The notes under the pieces: generated by a model
Database searches by the model: none
What the model saw: only the letters and a program-made list of their open reading frames with translations
Told to the model about the DNA's origin: nothing
Program-made: the position numbers and the translations under genes
Shown: one piece after another, positions 45,101 to 54,692 of the stretch
Position numbering within the stretch: the stretch's first letter is position 1
Layout: the number at the start of each line of letters is the position of its first letter
Source of the DNA: Pseudopithomyces maydicus
Taxonomy: Eukaryota; Ascomycota; Dothideomycetes; Pleosporales; Didymosphaeriaceae
DNA: 64,000 bases
Direction: 5' to 3'
Assembly: GCA_026873275.1 (NCBI GenBank)
Contig: JANTUC010000001.1
Location: 3,596,001 to 3,660,000, forward strand

Positions 45101-45982
45101 CTTGCTCTCATACTTTCTGTAACGCCTGCCGCGGACCTTTGTTGTTCCGTGGTTAGATGGATCAATCCTAGAGACCGGCAGGACGAAATAATCCAATTGC
45201 CAGGATTCTAATTCTAGGAAGCTCCTCGGCGGATGGTAAGCGCTTACGCGTGGACTTGATAAGAAGGAGCGTTAAGTCGTTCAATTATCGTTGTGAGGAC
45301 CTAACTACCTAGGTAGATCGTTCCGACACCAACCAATGGCAAATCGGATCAAACGAATCATACACTGGATATATATGTGGACGTGTCTAGGAAGCACTCA
45401 ATTGCTGCACGAAAGGGGATCCAAGGTCAAATCCTATACGTTTCTTACATTCTTTTGGAAATTGACATGGGAGGTGTGCAAGATTTCTTATTCTGCTCAT
45501 GGAGAAATATACAGACGTCGTCGTGCGTGGACGCTTGTTGCTATCGTGGATTTGATATTTGCCTATGAGGTGATAACTTTTTTGCCGTATCCTAGAGCGC
45601 CAGTACAACAACAGGAAAAATATCATGCATATAGCCAGCAGGCTAATAGGATTAGTGCCATGCGCGAGCGGTGTGACAGGTGCTTGGGAGCAGTCGTATT
45701 TGGTGGGAGTACGAAGCTACTTATGCAAGGACAGGGATGCTCCGTTTCAAAGACATGTTAGACAGACGTTTGCTCTGTCACTTGCGCCAAATTACAGAAA
45801 ACAAAAACAAACATGTGGAGATCTCTTTGCTAGATTATGCATATAGACATATAGGTAGATAATAAGCATATATATATATATCAAAATCATATACACCCAT
45901 TCCCACCACCTCTCAAATATACATTAACCCCCGTTTCTCCCCTTCCCCTCTCTCACTCTCAACGTTACCCCGCCAAGAACGC
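42124..45982. other. Gene-poor region of 3.9 kb with possible gene relics
   Basis: No intact gene accepted. Minus-strand fragments between about 42730 and 43170 have protein-like stretches (see findings). A frame at 45336-45761 (+) of 141 codons starts with ATG but shows no recognisable features. An AT microsatellite lies near 45869-45881. Confidence 0.4.
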
Positions 45983-47271
45983 TTACAACCCAGGCTGGTC
46001 CGCAAACCCAATCCTGGGCGTGGTCCCCTGCTCATGCACAACATACTTGCTCTTGAGGAAGATGTCTCCAAAGATGCTGAAGCCGATGCCGTCGTTCGTC
46101 TGGATGCCTCCGAAGCACGTCGAGCTGCCCGTCTGCACCGGCGAGTAGTTGATGTACTTGCCGGGGACGCGGAGCTTTACGCCGTTGAGGGTGAGGCTGA
46201 AGTCCGGGGGCGTGGTCGAGCACGGGAAGACGTATCCGCCGTAGGTCGCGCTGTTGGACGCGCTGGTGACCTTTGCGTAGTAGGCTTTGACGACGGCGGT
46301 GGGCAGGTACAGGAGGGTGGTGCCCGTGTCGGCGATGCCGTTGATGGACGTCTTGGTCTCGCTGCCGGAGCCGATCGTGTACCCGGAGAAGCTGAACTGC
46401 CACCACCCCTGGCTGGTGTCGACGTTGGTGTAGGTGATGCTGCCCGTGTACTTTGAGCTGTCGAGGAAGCCAAAGTCGTAGGTGCCGGCGGCGTGGTACT
46501 TGAGGGAGACGGCGAAGAGGGGCTGGGGGAGGGCGGCGCGGACGCTGTCGAAGAAGGTCTTCTGCTGCTTGGGCTTGACGGTGTTGAGGGTGGAGAAGGA
46601 GAGGCCTAGGAGACCGTCCGTGTCCACGTCCTGGGAGAACTGCGCTGAGACCGAGGTCGCGGCTTCGACGGCCTGGCTGGTGGCCGTCACGCCGGCGACG
46701 ACGACCTTGTCGGCGTAGACTTTGCCCGAGGCGCCCGAGCCGTCGCCGTAGGAGATCTTCCAGCTGGCGCCGCTGATTTGCTTGGAGGAATCGACCTTGT
46801 AGTAGTCGTGGCCGCTGAGTTGGGAGGAGGCCTGGAGGGAGGAGAAGACCCATCTGGGGGAAGGTTAGCTTTTGCTTGGTCACTGGTAGGACATCATATC
46901 ATCACTTACAGATCTCCAGAGCCGGTATCGAAGTCCAAGTTCACCGTTGTCGGGTTCGTCGTACCAATCGTCACGGGAGACAGATACAACGAATCGTAAT
47001 CGTCTCCGGGCACTGCAGGGTCGGATCCGTTCACCGCATCCGCATACATGATATCGTCGTTGGGACCAAGCTCGGCAGCCTTCAAGATGTTCTCAGGCAC
47101 AGGCTTTCCATACTTGCGCAGGGTCTTGACGATGGTCTTGGGACCGTTCTTGGCGAAGACCTTCTTCTGAACTTGCTCGACAGAGAAGCCCTTGCGGTGA
47201 TCGATGGGGGTGGCGACCACAGCGGTGGTGGTGAGGGCAAGCACTGCCGTGAGAGAAGCGAGAGAAGGCAT
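45983..47271 (-). CDS. Secreted pepsin-like aspartic protease (A1 family)
   Basis: Exons are 47271-46910 and 46853-45983 (minus strand); 1233 nt, 410 aa. A signal peptide (MPSLASLTAVLALTTTAVVA) is followed by a propeptide of about 70 residues. The mature enzyme begins near DYDSLYLSPVTIGT. The first catalytic motif is DTGSGD at 115-120, with the intron splitting the next codon (L-W). The flap tyrosine is in ISYGDGSGASG and the second catalytic motif is ADTGTT with D296. Two cysteines (FPCSTT and SSTCFGG) can form the usual disulfide. It most resembles penicillopepsin/endothiapepsin-type acid proteases, secreted and active at low pH. A TATA box lies 150 bp upstream. Confidence 0.95.
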
Positions 47272-47420
47272 TGTGATCGAGGTTGCAATACGTCGAACTT
47301 CTAATGAAGGATGCGTACGTATGTATGCCTGCGAGAGAGAAGAAGAAGAGAAGGAGGAGGTCCCCAGGAGAAGCCCGTAGTGAGGATGAAGCTTGTGAGA
47401 TGTGCGGGAGCACCCCGAGC

Positions 47421-47426
47421 TTTATA
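47421..47426 (-). promoter_or_regulatory. TATA box of the aspartic protease gene
   Basis: TATAAA on the minus strand in the context GTGTATAAAGC, about 150 bp upstream of the ATG at 47271. Confidence 0.55.
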
Positions 47427-49361
47427 CACGGTGGCTCTGACCGACACACAGTGTTGTACATTGAGCAATGGCATGACATAGATCCTAGTGATCTGCCTAT
47501 TGGGCCGCTGTATCCATGCCACTGCGGGGGGCGTATCCTCGTTCATCAAACAAGGTGGGCACCTCTTTGACTGGCGAAGCCTTTCTTGGCAGGTACAAAC
47601 AGCAAGGTCATGCTCTGCATAAATCAGCTCTAAGATTCGAGGATCGACACCAGGGCGAAGACGTGAGCGCACCCTGGCTGCCAGCACGAGCGCCCCGGCC
47701 GTTGGTGCTCAAAGCGGGAGGTGGAAGTCCAGGCTAAGACTGTTTTGTGGCTTGTGTAGACTACTTGCATTTGATATATGGAGAAATTGGCTGTTGGGCA
47801 GTAATGAGACGGGCCGTGGATTGCTTGCTCGGTACCTAAGTGAACTCCGCATCGTATGCTATGGTCTAATGTGGGTGTGGCCATGGCAAGAGATGCCAGA
47901 GACTCATTGGTGTCTTTGCCAAATGGGCGGACGGATGAAGTCGCAGGCTACTAGCCGCTAGTGATCGGCATTAGTAGGGCGTGCCGAGTATAATGACGAT
48001 CTTGCAGGAGAGAAAGGCAGCCCTCCAGTCAAGAGAACGAAGCTCACAAACAAGCAATTTCGCGTGGACCTTGGCAGCTGCAGATTTCTTGGCCACATCC
48101 CCGCCACAGACGAGAGATGCATGACGATAGCACCGATGCAGTTGTAGATTGGTCGGCGCCGGAATGGAGGTGGTTTCGAGGTTGCGCCCGGCGGGTAGAG
48201 ACAGCGAAGAGGAGCCGAGGGTGCCAACGCTCAACCCGGTCTTAACTTCCTATCTTGTATGTCCCTCCTATCACGACTTTGAGAGTCGAATCCGGGCGTT
48301 CGAGCACGCAATCGAGTGCAGAAACGGGAGGCAAAGCGCACATTGTGGCGGCGGGATGCCACATGTTCTCTCCAATTGCTTAGAGGTGGCACATTACTGT
48401 AGCCCTGTGCCGCAGATCACATAGTAAGCGCGGATGCATTGTGGCAAACGCACTCGCACAGACGCACGAGCGATAAGAAGAGTGACTTGAGGGACAAGTT
48501 TGATGTCGTTGTTGAATGAAGCTCTTACCACGAGGGAGTACGTCTTCTCCTGGTGCTGCGGGCGCTAGTCTTCTCACAGCGCTTGTGTAGTGCGCCGTCT
48601 TAGCCATGGCCACCAATGATTCGCAGCAGCTGCCTTTAGCAGTAGGCTCGCGTGTGCTCTACGTTTGAACCTTCGGCCAAATACAACAAAGCTGCCGTCG
48701 CGCTGTCGTGAAAGTATCGTCCTGTTATCTCGACCATGTTCTGACCTGCCCCATCGGGACGCAGCTACCGCGGGCTGGGTCATTGCCCTCATGCGCATCA
48801 GCGAGAGATAGTTCCTGGATTCTGGAGCGAAGCATGGGGTCACCCATGGCGCCTTCGTGATGGAGGGTATCAAGCATCCTCTCCAAGAGATTTGGCATGT
48901 CGAAGCCTCGGCCGTGAAGCTTGGTACGAGGGTAAGTTCAGCCCAATCGATTCACCGGCGCGTGCATGAAGTGACAGCAGGGGACGGTTAGGTCATGCGG
49001 GTAGCCGCGTTACGCAATTTTCTTCTACAACGAACTTAGATTACACTTGTAGCCCTCACTCATGCCTAGCCCGATCTGGAAAGTAGATTGATCAAAAGAC
49101 GTTGCACCGGGGAGACCGGTGGTCCTTCTATACATGTGTGGCATGTGATAGCGCGTCACGGTCTCGTACAATGCCGCCATCGTCAGGCTGACCGATAGAT
49201 GGCTTCCTGCCTGGTAGGGCAAGGCGAGACCCGAACGTAAGGCCCCAGTTGCCTTCCTTTTACAGACGTACAAGCCAGCACCATCCACCCAGTCCATCGT
49301 TGACCATCCGCGTGCGTGTTGGAGGCAAAATTGCCACAGCTCACCAGGAACCTCCAGACTC
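47427..49361. other. Intergenic region, no gene seen
   Basis: Upstream of the protease gene and 3' of DBP6 (both minus). Several frames of 70-120 codons overlap in different phases and none has a recognisable motif. Confidence 0.45.
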
Positions 49362-51730
49362 TCAGCCATCAGTGCCCTCAACGGCACCTTGTAGCTCCAC
49401 AAGGGCAGCCTCGTATGTTCTCCGCCTATTGTACTCCACGCTACGCTCCTTCCATTCCACCCGCTTGACTTTCTTCTCGCCTCTCCTCACGTTGTCACCC
49501 TTCGCAAGCTGGTTCCAGAACCACCCTGCCTCCGTCTTGGTGACCAGAGTCCATGCCTCTCCTGCTTTGCCCGCACGTGCTGTTCGACCGACGCGGTGGA
49601 CATAGCTGGTGTGGCTTGGTGGTATATCGTAATTGATGACGTGTGATATATCGGGGATGTCCAATCCACGCGATGCGGCGTCCGACGCAATCAGGATCTT
49701 GACCGAGCCGGAACTGAACATGCGGAGTAGCTTTTTAGATGCCTTTGCGGTAGACGAAGGAGCCATGGCTCGAAGGTATTCTTTGAACGATGGCTCCAGG
49801 ACGGATAGAAGATGTGATAGACGCGATGCACTTTCATTGCTCTTGGTGAAGATCAGGACGCGGTTGCTGTGCTTTGCAATGGAGGGCTCTGGGGCAGTCT
49901 TGGAGCCACTCGACGAATCTGAATCCGAATCTGAATCTGAACTCGAGCTGGAATCAGAATCAGAGCTAGAATCGGAATCAGAATCAGAATCCGAGTCGGA
50001 ATCCGAGTCGGAGGCACTGGAAGCATCATGCTTATCCTTAGATGTTGGCTTGTCAGCTGAGCTGAAAATGTTGGTCAACAGGAGGTACAGTAGGTAAAGT
50101 GGCTTCTTCTTCCCGTCTCCGACAGGAACGGCAAACTCATTCAGGGTTGGTGGGAGGTCGAAACCATCTCCGTCCGTTGCAGTAAGGCGTTGTTCCAGCT
50201 CGTCTTGCACAGAGACGAGCTTTGGCCTCCTAAGCTTGAGTGCTCCCAACTTGGTCAAATCCTTCTCCATCGTAGCACTCAGTATTACTTTGGTAAGCGA
50301 GGAAGTGGAAGGACACGACGGAACGAGTCCACCGCCAATGAGCTGACTCTTTTGTCGGAGGCGGTCCTGAGCACTCATCAGGTCCTCCGGTGTCTCACCA
50401 TGCAGCGCATCCATAAGCACCCTGCACCAGCCCTGGAAATTTTGGTTCAGTAGCTGATCTGCCTCGTCAATGACTAGCCACTTGATTGAGCGTAGCGAAA
50501 AGCCGACTGTTGATCCTATGTGTTCGACCAATCTTCCGGGGGTGCAGATGAGGATGTCAACGGTGGAGTTGTACTGGGGAATATGCTGAGCGGGGAGGCT
50601 CGCTAGGTCGTTCAAAAGAGTACGATTTTGCGCAAAACCGTTCTCTAGGTGAAGCCTGCCCATTTCATGAGGCAATGTGGTTGCTTTAGGGTCGTATTGC
50701 ATTCTTCGCTCGACCAACCGTTTCTGCTCAGTGGCGAGGGGAACGCTTCCCACGGCAGTTCCGACCTTAATCTTAGTTCCAGCGCAAAGCTCCTGTGCGG
50801 TTTGGAGAGCTTGATCTACCAGCTGCCGGGTCGGGACCACGATAATGGCGGAGAGTTCGTGTGTGGTGCGGTCCTTCAATGCCTCGACTATGGGAAGCAT
50901 ATATGCCAGTGTTTTGCCAGACCCCGTTCTTGCCGATACGCATATGTCGCCCTGATGTTGTTGGTAGCCTGGTTGCAGCATTGGCAGAAGCGCAGACTGC
51001 ACAGCTAGAGCATCGTTGTAGCCATGTTTCTTCAACTTCTTGACGAATGACGGATCCACACCCAATTCCTCGAACGGTACACGCTTGGAGGTTTCGACAG
51101 TACTGGGCTGCGCCAGCCATGTTGGCAAGACGGAGAAGGTGGGTTTGTATTCCGGTTCAGGTACGGGAGCGGGTTGTGGTAACGGTTGGAGGTCTCGCAG
51201 GATGACCTCGGGCTTCTCTTCTTGCTCGTTCTCTTGTTCTGGCTGAGTCTGCTTCGCCTTTCGTGAGGCCTTCTCGAACTTCGAGAAGACGGCCTTGTGC
51301 TTCTTGGGCGTTGTACCATCGTCTTCTTGCGCCGCCTCCGCTTGGGCTTCAGAATCTCGCTTTCGTTTCTTAAGCTTCTTCGAAGTTTTCGTTTGTACTT
51401 CGGCCTCTATATAGTGTGTCTTAGATTGTCTCGGGGCAGGCTCTTCGGTAGGTTTCGGCGATTCTTCCACATGCTGCCTGGCTTTTTGCGTAGGTGTAGG
51501 GTTCGCAGGCGTCGAAGCCTCCGGGGTTGCCAGCGCTGCACGCCTCCAAATCCGGACGATCCAAAGGCCTTCGTCGGCGTGGGCTTCGCAGGCGTAGAAG
51601 CTTTAGGCGGTTCCCAGCGCTGTGCGCCTCCAAACGTGGGCGTCGCAGCGGCCTTCGTCGGTGTGGGCTTCGCGGGTGGCGTAGCCTTCGGGGGTTCCCA
51701 GCGCTGGGTGCCTCCAAAACCAGGCGCCAT
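49362..51730 (-). CDS. DBP6: DEAD-box RNA helicase Dbp6 (DDX51 type), one apparent frame break
   Basis: Minus strand, no intron needed. Dbp6/DDX51 acts in the nucleolus in early 60S ribosome assembly. Helicase motifs appear in order: SARTGSGKT (I), VPTRQL (Ia), CTPGRLVEH (Ib), VIDEADQLL (II), LSATM (III), LIASDAASRGLDIP (V) and HRVGRTARAGK (VI). The linker between the two RecA lobes holds a long Ser-Asp repeat near 49915-50030. The N-terminus starts MAPGFGGTQRWEPPKA at 51730 and contains three tandem units of about 24-26 residues. The third unit runs into a frame break at the C/G run 51523-51526: QRWQPPEASTP needs one more base. With it the protein is 789 aa. The large open frame alone begins only after the break. 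A lysine-rich segment (KKLKKRKR) gives a nucleolar signal. Confidence 0.92.
49915..50030 (-). repeat. Ser-Asp codon repeat in the DBP6 linker
   Basis: Tandem TC(N)-GA(Y) hexanucleotide units encode a run of alternating Ser and Asp of about 40 residues, a typical phospho-acceptor, nucleolar-type low-complexity segment. Confidence 0.85.
51527..51727 (-). repeat. Three tandem RWEPPK repeats at the DBP6 N-terminus
   Basis: Units read FGGTQRWEPPKATPP, FGGAQRWEPPKASTP and FGGVQRWQPPEASTP, each followed by PAKPTPTKA-like sequence. At DNA level the units are about 75-81 bp and clearly related. Confidence 0.85.
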
Positions 51731-51979
51731 CTCGAATGCGATCTGCCAAAAGACTGTGTTGTTGCGATTGCTGCATGCGCGGTCCAAAAAGTTTAGAGCC
51801 AAGATTTCGCGGGACCAAAAATCGCCGACGAGGACGAGGAAACGCCGACGCGGAAGCTCCACCGCGACGCGCAGCGTGGGGTAACTCCACGTACAACACA
51901 ACGCCTGAGCCTGTATTGCGAATTGATATGCCTCCCACGCACCCATGCGCTCGAGGTCCTTGTCCTCGAACTGCCCGTC
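51731..51979. promoter_or_regulatory. Divergent promoter of DBP6 and GPI3
   Basis: Only 249 bp separate the DBP6 ATG (minus) from the GPI3 ATG (plus). No TATA box seen. A shared bidirectional promoter is likely, since both leaders must fit here. Confidence 0.6.
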
Positions 51980-53677
51980 ATGTCTTACAACATCGCGTAT
52001 GTGTACTACTGCACATTTGATCTGGGAAACTCACACCTGGCAGCATGGTCAGCGACAACTTCTACCCGCAACCCGGTATGCGCAACCGAAACCACGCTGT
52101 GCTACATAGTCTAATGGGCTCCAGGTGGAGTCGAAAGCCACATGTACCAACTGTCCAGCGTACGCTTCCTCTCTGCCCTCTTCCAACCCGGTGCTCACCC
52201 TCATAGAAACTCATTGATCGAGGCCACAAGGTGATTGTCATCACGCACGCATACAAGGGCCGCACGGGAATCCGCTACCTCACCAATGGCCTCAAAGTCT
52301 ACTACGTCCCCTTCTGGACCGTATACCGCGAAACCACCTTCCCCACCGTCTTCTCCTTCTTCCCAATGTTCCGCAACATTGTCATTAGAGAGGCCATAGA
52401 AATCGTCCACGGACACGCCAGCCTGAGTAATCTCTGCAGCGAGGCAATACTCCATGCGCGAACCATGGGCCTGCGAACTGTCTTCACGGATCACAGTCTC
52501 TTCGGGTTCGCAGACGCTGGCAGCATCCTCACGAACAAGCTCCTCAAGTTCACCCTCAGCGACGTGGACCACGTAATCTGCGTCAGTCACACATGGTGCG
52601 TACCCAACACCCCTTACAACAAGCAAACCACATCTGACTCGCCGCAGCAAAGAAAACTGCGTCCTCAGAGCCTCCCTCGACCCCCTCATGGTCTCCGTCA
52701 TCCCCAACGCCGTCGTCGCCGAGAACTTCCGCCCCCTCTCCCACGACGCCCGCGACGCGAATCCCAAAACCACACCCACGCTCCACAAGCCGATCGGGCC
52801 CGACGGCACAATCACAGTCGTAGCCATCATGCGCCTCTTCTACAACAAAGGCGTCGACCTCCTCATCGCCGCCATCCCGCGCGTCCTCGCCTCCCACCCC
52901 AACGTCCGCTTCATCGTCGCAGGCACCGGCCCCAAGGCCATCGACCTCGAGCAGATGATTGAGCGCAACATGCTGCAGGACAGGATCCTCCTCCTGGGTG
53001 CAGTCCGCCACGAGGAAGTCCGCGACGTCATGGTGCAGGGGCACATTTTTCTGAACCCCTCGCTGACCGAGGCGTTTGGGACTGTCATCGTGGAGGCCGC
53101 GTCGTGCGGCTTGTACATTGTGTGCACGCGGGTGGGCGGTGTGCCGGAGGTCCTGCCGAGCCATATGACGGAGTTTGCGGCGCCGGAGGAGGATGACATT
53201 GTGGCTGCTACGGGGCGCGCTATTGCGAAGTTGCGGGAGGGGAAGGTGCGCACGGATTTGTTCCATGGACAGGTTAAGCAGATGTACTCGTGGACTGATG
53301 TCGCGGAGCGCACCGAGCGGATATATGACGGTGTGGTTGGGAATGAGCATCATGATGGTGCCTACGATGGGGACGTTGCTCACGGCCGTGCAGGGGTGCG
53401 GAGCTTCGCGCTCATCGATCGTCTCAAGAGATACTATGGCTGTGGGATATGGGCTGGGAAGTTGTTCTGCTTGTGCGCGATGATCGATTACCTGCTGTAC
53501 CTCATCCTCGAGATCTTCGCCCCGCGCTCGCGCATCGATATATGCAGGAACTGGCCAAAGAAGGCGTTCAAAGGTGGAAAGAGTAGCAATCAAGATACAG
53601 TGCGGATACCAAACGAGGCGCCTCGAAGGCGAGGACCCCATCGGAAGGAAGATGCGCAAGAGACAGATGAGAGTTAG
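51980..53677 (+). CDS. GPI3: PI N-acetylglucosaminyltransferase catalytic subunit Gpi3/PIG-A
   Basis: Exons are 51980-51996, 52044-52075, 52125-52159, 52207-52595 and 52648-53677; 1503 nt, 500 aa. It transfers GlcNAc from UDP-GlcNAc to phosphatidylinositol on the cytosolic face of the ER, the first step of GPI anchor synthesis. The spliced N-terminus reads MSYNIAMVSDNFYPQPGG, then VESHMYQLSS and KLIDRGHKVIVITHAYKG, a near-exact family match that fixes the tiny exons. Further marks are VHGHASLSNLC, FTDHSLFGFAD, SHTCKEN across the last junction and IPNAVV. The GT4 E-x7-E pair is at E299 and E307 in EAFGTVIVEAASCG. One hydrophobic segment near the C-terminus (KLFCLCAMIDYLLYLIL) anchors it in the ER. 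The last 45 residues are basic and variable. Frame is exact in every junction. Confidence 0.96.
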
Positions 53678-53917
53678 GAATCACTGATGGACGTTCAAAG
53701 CACGATACCCCATTTACGGACTTCAAGTCTGTTTGATTTGTTTATTATCGAGATTACCCTAGTATCCCTCTACCTTTTAAGAAGGATTCATACGTCTCAT
53801 GAAAAAACCTATCCCCCCGAAAAGTATACTCGCTGAAGACACTTGGCCAAAACGCCTCCCAATGCTCTGTACAGGTTGTTCCCCGTGTTCATCATCCCCA
53901 GTCTCAGTTCTAGGTTT

Positions 53918-54692
53918 CTACTTCCAGAACCAGTACTCAGCGGCATACTGCACAACGAAGAACGAGGGCTGTCCCTCGCAGGTTTTAGGCGCCACACCTC
54001 CGGCAGTGCTCAGTCGGTAAATCTCCTGGTAGTTGCCCTCGACAGCCTTGAGCTTCAACCACGGCACGCTGCCCAGTCCGTTGGGGCCCTTGGGGCTGCC
54101 CTCTGGTGCCGTGCTATTCGCAACGCTCTTACCCTGGACGTATCCGTAGTCAGTCTCGCCACTAGCGAGAAGGAACAATGGTACGCCTGCGGCAGTGAAC
54201 TCGTGGTGGCCCGAGACAGTGTACTTTTGTACGTCTTGAGTGAGGTCCACGTTCTGGGTGAGAGCGATGGCAGGAATAGAGGCAAGCACCGAGGGGGCGC
54301 GCACAGCGTAGCAGGTTACGTTGTAGAGGGTTGCGTTGGCACCTTGTAGCTTGGGCACCGATGTGGCGTCGTTGGTCGCACAGGTGTAGTTTTGGGTGCC
54401 GCGGCCGATGGCGACGTGACCAAGGGTAAGGCCAGAGCCGACGACTGGGAGAGGTGAGGGTGCTGGGTTACGTGTTAGTTGTTGGGATCGAGGTTAGGAA
54501 GGAGCGGTGGAGGGCAGACATACCAATTGGCATGACGGCCTTGGAGAGATCGCAGTTGCCATCTTGGAGAGTGCGGATTGCCGAGGGGGATAGGCCGCGG
54601 CGTTCCAGTGAGGAGATGCTGTCGACGGTGGGTGCCGCGATGACAGAGGGTGCGAAGGCAAGAGCCAGGGCGAAGACCTTGGTGAAGAGCAT
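53918..54692 (-). CDS. Secreted DUF3455 family protein
   Basis: Exons are 54692-54524 and 54462-53918 (minus strand); 714 nt, 237 aa. A signal peptide is evident (MLFTKVFALALAFAPSVIAAP). The fungal DUF3455 domain follows: LPVVGSGLTLGHVAIGRGTQNYTC, NATLYNVTCYA, YTVSGHHEF, PLFLLASGETDYG and KSVANSTAPEGSPKGPNGLGSVPWLKLKAVEG, ending FVVQYAAEYWFWK. Family members are often labelled malate dehydrogenase in databases, but no dehydrogenase fold or NAD motif is visible. Four cysteines and N-glycosylation sequons (NYT, NAT, NVT) fit an extracellular protein. Function unknown. The 61-nt intron has a GTATGT donor. Confidence 0.9.

Noticed and set aside
45336..45761. 141-codon plus-strand frame starting with ATG
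   Set aside because: No recognisable motif, no upstream promoter signal, and two other phases are also open nearby; not enough to call a gene.
46032..46883. 283-codon minus-strand frame in a second phase across the aspartic protease
   Set aside because: Arg/Gln/Pro/His-rich shadow of the protease frame, which has both catalytic motifs and a signal peptide.
52583..53659. 358-codon minus-strand frame
   Set aside because: Antisense shadow of the conserved GPI3 exon; no family character.
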